NCBI RefSeq assembly: GCF_001748285.1
Contig: NZ_BDGT01000022.1
Location: forward strand, 1-61,574
From: Thermogemmatispora onikobensis
Lineage (GTDB): Bacteria; Chloroflexota; Ktedonobacteria; Ktedonobacterales; Ktedonobacteraceae
DNA: 61,574 bases
Direction of reading: 5' to 3'
The stretch's first letter is position 1, and every line of letters begins with the position of its first letter. The position numbers and the translations under genes were made by a program. Of this stretch, positions 15,850 to 24,707 are shown in pieces. The notes under the pieces were generated by a model. That model was not told the origin of the DNA. It searched no databases and saw only the letters and a program-made list of their open reading frames with translations.

Positions 15850-17892
15850 CTAAACGACGCTGCAGGTCCGCCCGTTCAAGGTGAAGGCTGTTGGACTGGC
15901 ATTACTGCCGTTCCAGGTTCCATTGAAACCGGGCGCGGAGCCGAGCGTGGTCCCCGGCGGAATAGCGGCATTATATGCCAGATTGGTGATAGTTACTGTG
16001 CTCCCCGACTGGGTATAGGAGCCGTTCCAGAGCTGAGTAATTGTCTGACCGCTTGGGAAAGCAAACTGAAGTGTCCAGCCATTGATAGCCGTATTGCCCG
16101 TATTGGTAATTGTCAGGCTGGCCGTAAAGCCGCCCGGCCACTGGCTGGTGACAGCATAGTGGATGGAGCAGCTCAGGCCCGCCGCGGCTGTCGGCGTAGG
16201 CGTTGGTGTGGCCGGCGCCGTGGTTGCCGTCGGCGTTGGGGCCACCGTTGGCGTCACAGTCGGTCTTGGCGTCGGGCTGGGCGTAGCGGTTGCCGTTGGC
16301 GCGGGCGTGGGCGTGGCTGCGCTGCCCGGTGTGAAGACGACCGTCGTCAACGTATAGGGAGCGATCGATATAGTGGGCAAAGGCGAGCCCGAGGCGCTCG
16401 TCGAGCTAATGGAGCTGCTCGCAGGACCGTAGGAGTAGACGCGCGCGCTGCTGGCGGCATTGTAGCCATTGAGCGAGAACGTTACCGTGTAGCTATTGCT
16501 CGGGTCCTTGTTGATCAGCAGTACTGCCAGGTTACCATTGGCCTGGCGCACCGCATGCGCGGCCACCAGCGCCTGATTAGACGAAGAGGAGACCATCGTA
16601 TCGCCGGCATTGCCCAGGTACGAGAGCATCTGCAGGCCATAGTAAGCCGGGAAAGGCGTATCGGCAGCCGGCTCACACGGTCCCCCGCTGATACAGGCGC
16701 CATTGGCCAGGACCCCATAGTCGCCGTACTGTGCTGAGCCGTAGAGCGACGAGCTCGTATTGCCGGCTACAGGACCGTTATGCAGCGTCCACCAATCGAC
16801 GCTGGTCACCCCATTCTCCAGCCAGGTCATGTAATCATCGTCCTCGTAGAGCGCGTTGACGATGCTGACGGTCTGCTTACCGGGATTAGAAGAGACCGAA
16901 TTAGTCTCGGTCAGCAGAATCTGAACGGCACTGGCATGGGAGCCACAATACTGCGACAGCTCCGAGCGCAGCGTCGAGACCATGCTTGAGATCTGACTGG
17001 TCGAGGCCAGCAGGCCCGAGTCCGACTCATTGCCCGGATTCTGCGGGTACCAGTGAATGATGACGAAATCGATAGCCGAGCAGGCCGTTGACAGAACGGT
17101 CTGGTTCCAGGGCTGAGGCGAAGCGGAATTAGTGACGCCATCGGGCCAGTTGCCCGGCGTCGTCAGCACAGCGCCAACCTTGATTGTTGGGTCGACGGCC
17201 TTCATGGCCTGGCTATAGGTGACAACATTGTTGGCATAGGCTGCCGAGGTATGAGGGTTATTGTTATACTCCCAGCTAGCCCCATAGGTGCCATCGCCAT
17301 AGACTTCGTTGCCGATCTCCCAGTACTTAATACCATAGGTATGGCCAGTACTGCTGGCCCCCGAATAGGTCGGCACGGGGCCGCTGTAGCCCGGTCCCCC
17401 CTTATTGGCATACTGAACCCAGCCAGCGGCCTCAGCAGGCGTACCAGCGCCATAATCGACGGTAATGATCGGCTGCGCCCCAACGGCCTGTACCAGGCCC
17501 ATAAAGGCATCAAAGGTATTGTTGGGGTCGAGCCAGCCCTGGCCGGAGACCAGAGAATGCGTCTGCCAATGGTAGACATCGGACGTTGAGCCGCCCGGAA
17601 AGCGGAGCATGCCCAGGCCAGCGTTCTTGATATCGGTGCTGGCTGCGCTATCCCGCAGATTGCTATCCCAGACAGCCGTGTTCAAGCCTCGACTGAGCGC
17701 GGTCAACGTTCCCAGCGACTGGTTCGCATTGACCGTGACTTGAGCGCTGCCAGCAGCTGCCACATGGCTTGCACCGAGTGGATTGAGCAGCACAAGCGTC
17801 GAAATGAGCAGGCAGAGCAACAGAGCGGCGACGGCTGCTGTCTGCCTCCAGTGAGGCCGGGGCATGCGCAGGCGTGCAAGCATGGCGGACAT
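15850..17892 (-). CDS. Secreted alpha-L-arabinofuranosidase-like glycoside hydrolase with CBM2
   Basis: Product of 680 residues from the ATG at 17892 (GGGAGGAG upstream). A signal peptide or N-terminal membrane helix is at about 18-46. Residues about 50-520 form a clan-GH-A-like barrel with WEIGNEVYGDG (acid/base E196) and LLTETNSVSS (nucleophile candidate E329), followed by a beta-sandwich. The sequence around MLRFPGGSTSDVYHWQ is typical of arabinofuranosidase-like enzymes (GH51/GH39/GH79 relatives). A Pro/Thr-rich linker (about 527-572) leads to a C-terminal CBM2 (about 575-680) with aromatic residues in QWPGGF, LWNGSYT and GTWNGSN that would bind cellulose or xylan. It acts outside the cell on plant polysaccharide. 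The exact GH family is unassigned. Confidence 0.8.
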   Translation of the reverse strand: MSAMLARLRMPRPHWRQTAAVAALLLCLLISTLVLLNPLGASHVAAAGSAQVTVNANQSLGTLTALSRGLNTAVWDSNLRDSAASTDIKNAGLGMLRFPGGSTSDVYHWQTHSLVSGQGWLDPNNTFDAFMGLVQAVGAQPIITVDYGAGTPAEAAGWVQYANKGGPGYSGPVPTYSGASSTGHTYGIKYWEIGNEVYGDGTYGASWEYNNNPHTSAAYANNVVTYSQAMKAVDPTIKVGAVLTTPGNWPDGVTNSASPQPWNQTVLSTACSAIDFVIIHWYPQNPGNESDSGLLASTSQISSMVSTLRSELSQYCGSHASAVQILLTETNSVSSNPGKQTVSIVNALYEDDDYMTWLENGVTSVDWWTLHNGPVAGNTSSSLYGSAQYGDYGVLANGACISGGPCEPAADTPFPAYYGLQMLSYLGNAGDTMVSSSSNQALVAAHAVRQANGNLAVLLINKDPSNSYTVTFSLNGYNAASSARVYSYGPASSSISSTSASGSPLPTISIAPYTLTTVVFTPGSAATPTPAPTATATPSPTPRPTVTPTVAPTPTATTAPATPTPTPTAAAGLSCSIHYAVTSQWPGGFTASLTITNTGNTAINGWTLQFAFPSGQTITQLWNGSYTQSGSTVTITNLAYNAAIPPGTTLGSAPGFNGTWNGSNASPTAFTLNGRTCSVV

Positions 17893-18237
17893 TCCCCTTG
17901 TAGCTCCTCCCTTGCCTTGAGAAGGGCCTGCCGCTGCAAGGGGCAGGCTCTTCTGCCTTGCATTTGTCTTTTCCACGGCCTCACCATAGTTCAGGTCTGC
18001 TGGGCAGATCAACGACAGATGATGAGCAAGTGGACAGCAGCCTGCCAGAGCGCCCTCACTGCCCCGATGGGCCAGCGGCATGCTGCTTGAGGCCTCTCCT
18101 TTTGGGAGACCCAACCTCCGTCTGAGCGTTGGCAGTTCTTTCTGCCTTCGGCACGAGTCAACCCCTGTTCGCGTGTCGTCTGAACCGAGCAGGAGCCAGC
18201 GCCTGCCTTGCCCGGCGCCTCTTCCATCCCTTCCTCA

Positions 18238-19359
18238 TCAGCCAGCCTGCCACAGGGCTGTATCCTGCTCCTGACGGCGTAGCTCCCGCCCTTCCTCAGA
18301 TGTAAAGAGCGCCAGCGCCTCCGCCAGCACCTCTTCGGGCCTGATAGACGACACAAACGAGTCGCTATGAGGACAGGAGGCCGTCAGACAATCAAGGTCA
18401 CAGACTGGACAGCGGAATTGCCAGGCCACCAGCAAGCGATGCCGAGCACGAGTCAAAGGGCCAGCAGTCAGCGCATTGAAGGCCCAATAGATGCCAACAG
18501 TGGCCGTACCTACGGCCTCAGCCAGATGCAGAGGACCAGAGTCGTTACCGACTACCAGGCGAGCCGCATGCAAGAGGGCCGCTAGCTCACCGAGCGAGAG
18601 GCGCCCACAGAGATCGAGGACGGGGGACCGCATAGCAGTTTTCACCGCCTCTACGAGCGCCCGCTCGGCCTCCGTACCAATCAGGGCCAGCTGAGCCCCT
18701 GCCGCCGCCAGCCTCTCCCCCACCCAGGCAAAGGCTGCCGGTGGCCAGCGGCGCCGCGGATCACTGGCGCCCGGATGCAAGACCACCAGCCTGGCAAGCG
18801 GCCAGGAGAGACCAGGCAACCGTCTCAGCTCCCGGACATCAGCCGCTATGAGCGGCAGATGTGGCTCCAGCGTTGTGGTCGTTGCTCCCACGAGGGCCAC
18901 CACCTCCAGATAGCGCACAATTTCAGGCTGCAGGTAGACATAGGGCAGCCAGCAATCCAGGGGAGCTGCCTCGGGGGCACGCAGGCCAACGGTGAGGCGG
19001 CTGCCCAGGCGGGCCACAAACGGATTGGAATAGCGTCCGCCCCCATGAAGCTGGAGGGCTAGATCGAAGCGCTCGCGGCGCATAGCGGCAAAGAAGCGCT
19101 CGACCTGGGCAGTATCCGGTTCCACTCCTTCTGGCTCGCCTACTCCCCCATAGGGCGGTACCACCACCACGCGGTCAACAAGGCCACGCCCCTCCAGAAA
19201 GGTGGCATGCCAGGTCTTGCCCAACAGCACCAGCTCGGCTGTAGGATAGGTCGCTCGCAGTGCCTGCAGGGCTGGTAAGAGAAAGATAAAGTCGCCCAGG
19301 CCATTGGCACGCAGCACAGCAATCTTCTCGACCTTCGCGACCTTCTCACCGCGAATCAT
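18238..19359 (-). CDS. GT9 heptosyltransferase-like glycosyltransferase (copy A)
   Basis: Product of 373 residues. Start motif IAVLRANGLGDFIFLLPALQALRATYPTAELVLLG is the N-terminal signature of family GT9 (WaaC/WaaF/RfaF-like). The C-terminal half has LVVGNDSGPLHLAEAVGTATVGIY, the nucleotide-sugar-binding signature of the family. A Cys-rich stretch (CPVCDLDCLTASCP) near the end also occurs in the other two copies here. It is the last gene of the heptose/glycan locus, 13 bases after the SDR gene. It probably transfers heptose onto a surface glycan. The acceptor is unknown because lipid A/LPS is not expected in this kind of organism. Confidence 0.85.
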   Translation of the reverse strand: MIRGEKVAKVEKIAVLRANGLGDFIFLLPALQALRATYPTAELVLLGKTWHATFLEGRGLVDRVVVVPPYGGVGEPEGVEPDTAQVERFFAAMRRERFDLALQLHGGGRYSNPFVARLGSRLTVGLRAPEAAPLDCWLPYVYLQPEIVRYLEVVALVGATTTTLEPHLPLIAADVRELRRLPGLSWPLARLVVLHPGASDPRRRWPPAAFAWVGERLAAAGAQLALIGTEAERALVEAVKTAMRSPVLDLCGRLSLGELAALLHAARLVVGNDSGPLHLAEAVGTATVGIYWAFNALTAGPLTRARHRLLVAWQFRCPVCDLDCLTASCPHSDSFVSSIRPEEVLAEALALFTSEEGRELRRQEQDTALWQAG

Positions 19360-19372
19360 CGGTCACCTCCCC

Positions 19373-20134
19373 TTACGGCCAGCTCGTCTCATTGAAGGGC
19401 GTCACCAGCAGCTCCTGCAAGGCCGACTCGGGGGGCAGACTGGCAGCAAAGACAATAGTCTCGGCAACCGTCGCTGGATCTTGCAGCTGCTCCTCCTGCG
19501 GCAAGGGCAGGCCCTGCGCCAGGAAGCGATCAAAAAAGTGCGTCCGCATTCCCCCAGGAATGATCGTAGTGACGCGAATTCCATAGGGGCGCCCCTCGAC
19601 GCTGAGTCCGCGGCTAAAGCCGAGCAGTCCCCACTTCGAAGCGTGGTAAGCGGAGGCATTGGCCCAGGCACGCAAGGCAGCCGTCGAGGCCACATTGATG
19701 ATATGACCACCTCCCTGGGCACGCATGGGTGGGAAAACCGCCCGTGCCAACAAGAAAGGCCCGCGCAGATTGACCCCGAGCACCTGATCCCATTGTCCGA
19801 CACTCAGTTCCTCTACCGGCAACGTGTGGTCCACCGCCGCGCAATTGACCAGAATGTCCAGGCGCTGCCAGCGGCCTAAGATCGCGGCCACGCTCTCCGC
19901 CACGGCTGCCTCCTGGCTAACGTCGCAGAGGCAGGTCAGGACCTCAGTACTGGCCTCCTCCAGCTCACGACCAACACGCTGCAGCTCCGGCAGATTGATA
20001 TCGAGACAGGCGAGATAACAGCCAGCAGCAGCAAAGGCGCGAGCAGTGGCCTCGCCCAGACCACTGCCAGCTCCTGTGACCGCAACAACCCGCTTCTGCA
20101 ACGCTTGACGCCATTGCCTTACCATTTCTGACAT
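19373..20134 (-). CDS. Short-chain dehydrogenase/reductase (classical SDR)
   Basis: Product of 253 residues starting at the ATG at 20134 with GAGGAG upstream; a longer in-frame extension exists but lies antisense-like over the next gene and is not protein-like. NAD(P)-binding TGAGSGLGEATARAFAAAG, LVNCAA (NNAG-equivalent), catalytic Ser in INVASTAALRAW and YHASK (YxxxK) are all present. It is therefore an active-looking classical SDR of about 250 residues, and not an extended SDR such as the ADP-heptose 6-epimerase HldD. It sits inside the glycan locus between GT2 and GT9 genes, so a sugar-modifying or general redox role is possible. Confidence 0.82.
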   Translation of the reverse strand: MSEMVRQWRQALQKRVVAVTGAGSGLGEATARAFAAAGCYLACLDINLPELQRVGRELEEASTEVLTCLCDVSQEAAVAESVAAILGRWQRLDILVNCAAVDHTLPVEELSVGQWDQVLGVNLRGPFLLARAVFPPMRAQGGGHIINVASTAALRAWANASAYHASKWGLLGFSRGLSVEGRPYGIRVTTIIPGGMRTHFFDRFLAQGLPLPQEEQLQDPATVAETIVFAASLPPESALQELLVTPFNETSWP

Positions 20135-20180
20135 GATGACGCTCCTCAACTTTCTCTGTCTGTTGTTGTGTTGGAAGATC

Positions 20181-21155
20181 TCAAGCGCGGTCACGGCGTC
20201 CAGAGGGAGAAGGCCGCCCTTTGGACTCATGGCCGCCGCGGCGGTGCTGAGGTCCCTCCTTGTTGCTCTCCTCATCGGAGGCAGGGGCAGCTGACCAGTC
20301 GTAGGGAGCCAGATACTGGCGAGCCAGCTCAGCAAAGAGATGAGTGGCATTGCAGCGTCGATCAGGCACTGTCGTCGGCAGGCCGAGATGATAGGTGCCA
20401 CAGGGCAACAAAGCGCAGCCGCCGTAGCGACAGAGCAGCAGCCACTGAGCGAGAACCTCCTCGCCAGCGTGCTCGGGCGGCAGACGCCACCACCAGGAGA
20501 AGCCGCCGACCGCCAGGAGTTTGGCGCGGTCGTAGAGCACATTCGCTCCCCCCACCCAGGCCACTTTGTAGCGCAGACAGTGACTTGGGTCAGCGCTGCG
20601 CCAGGCTTCGCGCGAGAGGAGACGCGCCTCCAGATGTAAGACATTGGCCGCGTTATTGACGAGATGGCGCTCCCAAGGCACGGTCTCCGGTGTAAAGGGT
20701 TCGGGCAAAACTGGCCCCTCCCATAGCTCGATCTGCTGCTGATGCGGGCGCACATCCTCCAGGAAATGCAGGCCCGCTGCGGCACAACCGACAAAACCAC
20801 AGCCCTCGGCGCGCAGCACGGCTAGCATGCGCCCCAGGACCATCGGCTCCAGAAGCACATCATCATCGAGATAGTGGACATATGGAGCGCGGCTTTGCTC
20901 CAGGAGAAAATGGCGCTGCTCCGCCAGACCACGGCGCGGCAGATGACGATGGAGCGTCACCCGATGTCCGCGCCAGCGCAAGGCCCGCACCAGCGTCTGA
21001 ATTTCGACACTCTCCAGATAGTCCTCCCCTGCTTCGGTCTGATCAGAGATGATCACATCAAAGTCGACGAAGTCCTGGGCCAGCAAGCCGGCCAGGACAA
21101 CCGCCAGGCCGGTCTTGCGCCCGCAGGTGGGAATCAGGACCTCTACCAGGGCCAC
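20181..21155 (-). CDS. Family GT2 glycosyltransferase
   Basis: Product of 324 residues with a GT-A fold: VEVLIPTCGRKTGLAVVLAGL at the start, the DxD-type motif YLDDDVLL at about 93-100, and downstream acceptor-side residues around HAGEEVLAQWLL. No membrane segment is seen, so it is a cytoplasmic or peripheral enzyme. Its start overlaps the stop of the upstream GT4 gene by 13 bases, indicating co-transcription and coupling. The C-terminal 40 residues are Ser/Glu/Arg-rich and probably unstructured. Donor sugar unknown. Confidence 0.82.
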   Translation of the reverse strand: MALVEVLIPTCGRKTGLAVVLAGLLAQDFVDFDVIISDQTEAGEDYLESVEIQTLVRALRWRGHRVTLHRHLPRRGLAEQRHFLLEQSRAPYVHYLDDDVLLEPMVLGRMLAVLRAEGCGFVGCAAAGLHFLEDVRPHQQQIELWEGPVLPEPFTPETVPWERHLVNNAANVLHLEARLLSREAWRSADPSHCLRYKVAWVGGANVLYDRAKLLAVGGFSWWWRLPPEHAGEEVLAQWLLLCRYGGCALLPCGTYHLGLPTTVPDRRCNATHLFAELARQYLAPYDWSAAPASDEESNKEGPQHRRGGHESKGRPSPSGRRDRA

Positions 21156-22501
21156 AGCGTTTGCACCTCCCCCGCCAATAGGGTATCGTACGACGCGGCC
21201 AGCTGAGAGGAAGACCCAGCGTCTGCTCGTGTTCCCCCCAGCCGTGCCTCTCGCAGCGTCTCGTAGAGAGCAGCGGTGCGCAGGGCAGTCAGGCGCCAGG
21301 TAAAGCGACGCTCTACCCGCCGGCGCGCGGCCTCTCCCATACGCTGACGGCGATGCGGCGCAGCAAGCAGCTCGTGAAGACGTGCCGCCAGCAGCGCCGG
21401 TTCGCGCGGAGGCACCAGGAGGCCCGTCTCCCCGTTGGCCACGGTATAGGTCAGGCCCCCGACTGCCGAGGCGACCACCGGGCGGGCGCAGGCCATAGCC
21501 TCCAAGGGAGTCAGCCCAAATGGCTCATACCAGGGAGTGGTTACCGCCACATCAGCAGCACTATAGAAGAGGGGAAGTAGAGCCGGCTGACGCCTGCCTG
21601 TGAAGATAACGTATTCAGCAACGCCCAACTCGATGGCCAGTTGCTGTAAGATGCCTATCTCCGGCGTAGCCTGCGGATCTGGCTCCGTCGTCTCGCCACC
21701 AACCACAAGCAAGCGCAGAGGAGGGTATTCCCTGCCATAGCCATAGTCGTGCACCAGCGCCGCTACAGCTCGTACAACCGTTCGTACATCCTTACGGGGC
21801 AAGAGACGCCCAACGTAGACGATGAGCGCCTCTTCGTGTGGGAGTCCAAGACGCCGGCGGGCCTCGCTCTGAGGCCACGGGCGGAAAAGCTCGATATCCA
21901 CCCCCGAAGGGATCAAGACAATGCGCTCAGGATCAGCTCCATAGTCTTCGATCAACTCCTGCCGCTCATCAGGGCACTGAGCAATCAGACACGCCGCCCG
22001 TCTCACAATTTCACGCTCAAGAGGAATGCGCACCGTAGGGCTGGTATCGTGCTCCGGCTGATGCCGCCGCTTGGTTGTGCCCAGGGCATGGAACACCTGG
22101 ACAGCAGGCGCGCTGAGCCACCGCTGCAGATCGACCGCGACCAGGCCCGCCATCCAGAAATTCCCATGCAGCACGTCGTAGCGGCTTCCCTCACAGGCGA
22201 TAAAGCGCAGTAGGGCTGCACGGAAGTCGCCCATGAGCGGCCAAAGAGCATCTTTGGCCAACGGCAGCGGCGGACCCGCCATCAGATGAATGACGCGCAC
22301 GCCGTCCCGCCAGTTCACAACCTCGGGCTGGCTGAGACCAGTGCGGCGCGTAAAGACGTCGACAGCATAGCCACAGGCCGCCAGATGACGACTCAGTTCA
22401 GCTACGTAGACATTCTGGCCCCCCGCATCCTCTCCACCAAGCAAGGCCAGCGGGCTGGCATGCTCGCTGAGCAAGGCAATTCGTCCTCTGCGCTCTTTCA
22501 T
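21143..22501 (-). CDS. Family GT4 glycosyltransferase (MshA/sucrose-synthase-like group)
   Basis: Product of 452 residues. The N-terminal domain has LLGGEDAGGQNVYVAELSRHL, characteristic of GT4 enzymes of the MshA/sucrose-phosphate-synthase type. The C-terminal domain has VYVGRLLPRKDVRTVV and the EX7E-type donor site in PWYEPFGLTPLEAMACARPVVAS. It overlaps the gene upstream by 4 bases (ATGA arrangement). It is likely to add a hexose during assembly of the surface glycan. The final about 30 residues are low-complexity. Confidence 0.84.
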   Translation of the reverse strand: MKERRGRIALLSEHASPLALLGGEDAGGQNVYVAELSRHLAACGYAVDVFTRRTGLSQPEVVNWRDGVRVIHLMAGPPLPLAKDALWPLMGDFRAALLRFIACEGSRYDVLHGNFWMAGLVAVDLQRWLSAPAVQVFHALGTTKRRHQPEHDTSPTVRIPLEREIVRRAACLIAQCPDERQELIEDYGADPERIVLIPSGVDIELFRPWPQSEARRRLGLPHEEALIVYVGRLLPRKDVRTVVRAVAALVHDYGYGREYPPLRLLVVGGETTEPDPQATPEIGILQQLAIELGVAEYVIFTGRRQPALLPLFYSAADVAVTTPWYEPFGLTPLEAMACARPVVASAVGGLTYTVANGETGLLVPPREPALLAARLHELLAAPHRRQRMGEAARRRVERRFTWRLTALRTAALYETLREARLGGTRADAGSSSQLAASYDTLLAGEVQTLWPW

Positions 22502-23577
22502 TGTTGCTCACTCCTTTGGGGCATAGCGATTGGCCTGGCCGCCCCGTCGGCAGCCAAAGAGATGCCTTTCCCTGGCTGAAGCGCCTCGCTCTCACTCTCG
22601 CTCTCACGCCCACCCACTACAGCCTGACGAAGGGCCAGGGCACGCGCAAAGGCCCTCTCCCAGTCGCGACGGAAACGCTCCAGGCCAAAGCGCGTCAGCG
22701 CCAGGCGTCTCGCCTGCTCCCCCAGCCTGCGCGCATGGGCAGCATCTTGCAATAAGCGGCGCATGCCTGCCAGCAATTCATCGGGATCACAGGAAAGATA
22801 GCCGTGAACGCCATGAGTGATCACCGTGGGCAGCGCTGTGGTTGCCAGCGCCACGACCGGCATACCAATGGTCATGGCCTCGATGACGGCCAACGGCAGG
22901 CTGCTATAACGCATGGGGCTGAAGAGGAAACGGTAAGCCGCCAGACGACGGTGAAGCTGCCGATAGGGAATATCGCCGAGGCCGCCGAGCTGCTCACTCT
23001 CCATCCCGGCCAGGTCCAGCGGCAGGCGCTCGCGCATCCAGAGGAAGAGATCGCAGCCGGCCAGACGTCCGCGCCGCGCCAGACCATTGACCAACGTCAT
23101 CCCACGCTCCAGCTCGCCCCGATAACGCACACGCGGATCAATGGCCACACTATGCTCTATCACCTGCGTCGGCGTCCGACCACAGTCCCACATCAGGCGA
23201 TTGTAGTGCGTCACATGCACCAACAGCACCGTCGGCTCATCAACTGGATGGCGCGTATCACAGGGATGAGGACGCGGCGTATTGTGCTCCAGGTAAATGC
23301 ACGGCAGAGCCCGTTGCTCCCTGGAGAGAATGGCGTACTGGTCTTCAAAGAAATTTTCGGGTGTCTGATGGATGACCAGATCAAAAGACAAGTGACGCAC
23401 CTGCTCCGCGGGAACCTCTCGCACCGTGGGGGGTAGATCAAAGGTGGGACCGCGCCCAGTGTAGCGAGGAGGACGCCCCGGCTTCACTGGCAGATACCAG
23501 TCATGGTCAAGACGAGCCAGCGCATTCAAGTAGCTTCCATGAATGTGCCAGATCAAAATGCGTAATCTTCTTTCCAA
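22498..23577 (-). CDS. Family GT4-like glycosyltransferase
   Basis: Product of 359 residues. The start is a TTG at 23577 with GGAAG upstream, overlapping the end of the preceding gene. A short N-terminal region (RILIWHIHGSYLNAL) is followed by a C-terminal donor domain with FSPMRYSSLPLAVIEAMTIGMPVVALATTALPTVI, the E-x7-E-like site of GT4. It lacks the standard N-terminal acceptor loop and looks like the spore-coat CgeB/GT4 hybrid group. It sits in the middle of the heptose locus with overlapping neighbours. The acceptor and donor sugars are not determinable from sequence. Confidence 0.75.
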   Translation of the reverse strand: MERRLRILIWHIHGSYLNALARLDHDWYLPVKPGRPPRYTGRGPTFDLPPTVREVPAEQVRHLSFDLVIHQTPENFFEDQYAILSREQRALPCIYLEHNTPRPHPCDTRHPVDEPTVLLVHVTHYNRLMWDCGRTPTQVIEHSVAIDPRVRYRGELERGMTLVNGLARRGRLAGCDLFLWMRERLPLDLAGMESEQLGGLGDIPYRQLHRRLAAYRFLFSPMRYSSLPLAVIEAMTIGMPVVALATTALPTVITHGVHGYLSCDPDELLAGMRRLLQDAAHARRLGEQARRLALTRFGLERFRRDWERAFARALALRQAVVGGRESESESEALQPGKGISLAADGAARPIAMPQRSEQQ

Positions 23578-24707
23578 GATTGATACTTCCTTTCATGCAG
23601 CGCGAGTGCTCCTGCACGCTCGCGAGCCGTGGACCTCCACCCTCCTTCCAGCAGGCGCGCGGCCAGAGCGTAGACCGCCTCTGGAGCCAGTCGCTGCAGG
23701 CAACACTGATCACATGATGAGCAGAGCCTGTGAGCAGAGGGGCTGCAGGCCACAGGCGATCGCGCGACGAGATGGCGCCCTTGATCAAGCGGACCCCAGC
23801 GCTGGGGATCAGTCGGACCGAAGAGCGTGATGCTGGGCACATCGAGGGCATAGGCCAGATGCGCCACCCCAGTGTCGTTGCTGACGAAGAGATCCAGCTG
23901 ACGCAAGACAGCCCCCAGCGTACCCAGGGCAGTGCGTCCCACCAAATTAAGAGCTGGCGCAGGGAGATGCTGCATCAGTTCTTGCACAGTTGACTGTTCG
24001 TCCATACTTCCAGTCAGGATGATATGAGTACCAAAGCACTGGACCAGCATCTGAGCCAGGGCGGCAAAAGAGGTCACAGGCCAGCGACGCGCCGGGTCCC
24101 TTGCTCCAACGTGCAGCCCCACCAGCGGGCCTTGTACCCTGCTCAGGGGCCTCAACAAGGCGATTGCCTCCGCGCGATCGCGAGCTGTCAAAGGGAACTC
24201 CAGGCCAGGATCATCAGCCTCCGCTCCCAGGAGGGCCACTAGATGGAGATTGCGCCAGATTTCATGTTCATCATAGGGATAAGGGGCAGCCAGGGTTAAG
24301 CCATGAGACTCACCCGTCGCAGGATCGTAATAACCGGCACTCAAGCGCGCCCCCAGCGCGCGCACAAACGGATTGCTCGCCTGGCCACTGCCATGCAACT
24401 GCACAACCAGGTCATAGCCCCTCCCCCGCAGGCGCGCCAGACCCGCTGCTGCTCGCCGCGGCTCCCAGGGCCGCTCTGGGATGCCCAGAAAGCCAGGGAA
24501 GATAGCCAGACGATCGATATAACGGTGATAGCGCCGGACAAAGGCCCGCGCCCAGGGGAGGCCGATCAGGGTAATGTCGCTTCCAGGAAAGCGCCGCCGT
24601 AGAGCCCGCAAAGCCGGCACCGCCAGCAGCAGATCGCCAAGGTGGAGCGCCCGCACAACAGCGATACGCCGAATCGAGACCGTCTCAAGGTCCAGACCTC
24701 TGCTCAC
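23553..24707 (-). CDS. GT9 heptosyltransferase-like glycosyltransferase (copy B)
   Basis: Product of 384 residues from a GTG start at 24707 that overlaps the previous stop (GTGA). GT9 features: IAVVRALHLGDLLLAVPALRALRRRFPG, VVQLHGSGQASNPFV, and FVSNDTGVAHLAYALDVPSITLFGPTDP. A Cys cluster, CSSCDQCCLQ, is near the C-terminus as in copies A and C. It probably transfers a heptose from a nucleotide donor, in the cytoplasm. Overlaps of 25 bases downstream and 4 upstream support a single transcript. Confidence 0.86.
   Translation of the reverse strand: MSRGLDLETVSIRRIAVVRALHLGDLLLAVPALRALRRRFPGSDITLIGLPWARAFVRRYHRYIDRLAIFPGFLGIPERPWEPRRAAAGLARLRGRGYDLVVQLHGSGQASNPFVRALGARLSAGYYDPATGESHGLTLAAPYPYDEHEIWRNLHLVALLGAEADDPGLEFPLTARDRAEAIALLRPLSRVQGPLVGLHVGARDPARRWPVTSFAALAQMLVQCFGTHIILTGSMDEQSTVQELMQHLPAPALNLVGRTALGTLGAVLRQLDLFVSNDTGVAHLAYALDVPSITLFGPTDPQRWGPLDQGRHLVARSPVACSPSAHRLCSSCDQCCLQRLAPEAVYALAARLLEGGWRSTARERAGALALHERKYQSWKEDYAF

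Noticed and set aside
20135-20800. N-terminal extension of the SDR frame to 475 residues
   Set aside because: The extension is the antisense/alternate-frame shadow of the GT2 gene. The real SDR begins at 20134 with a good Shine-Dalgarno and the usual length.
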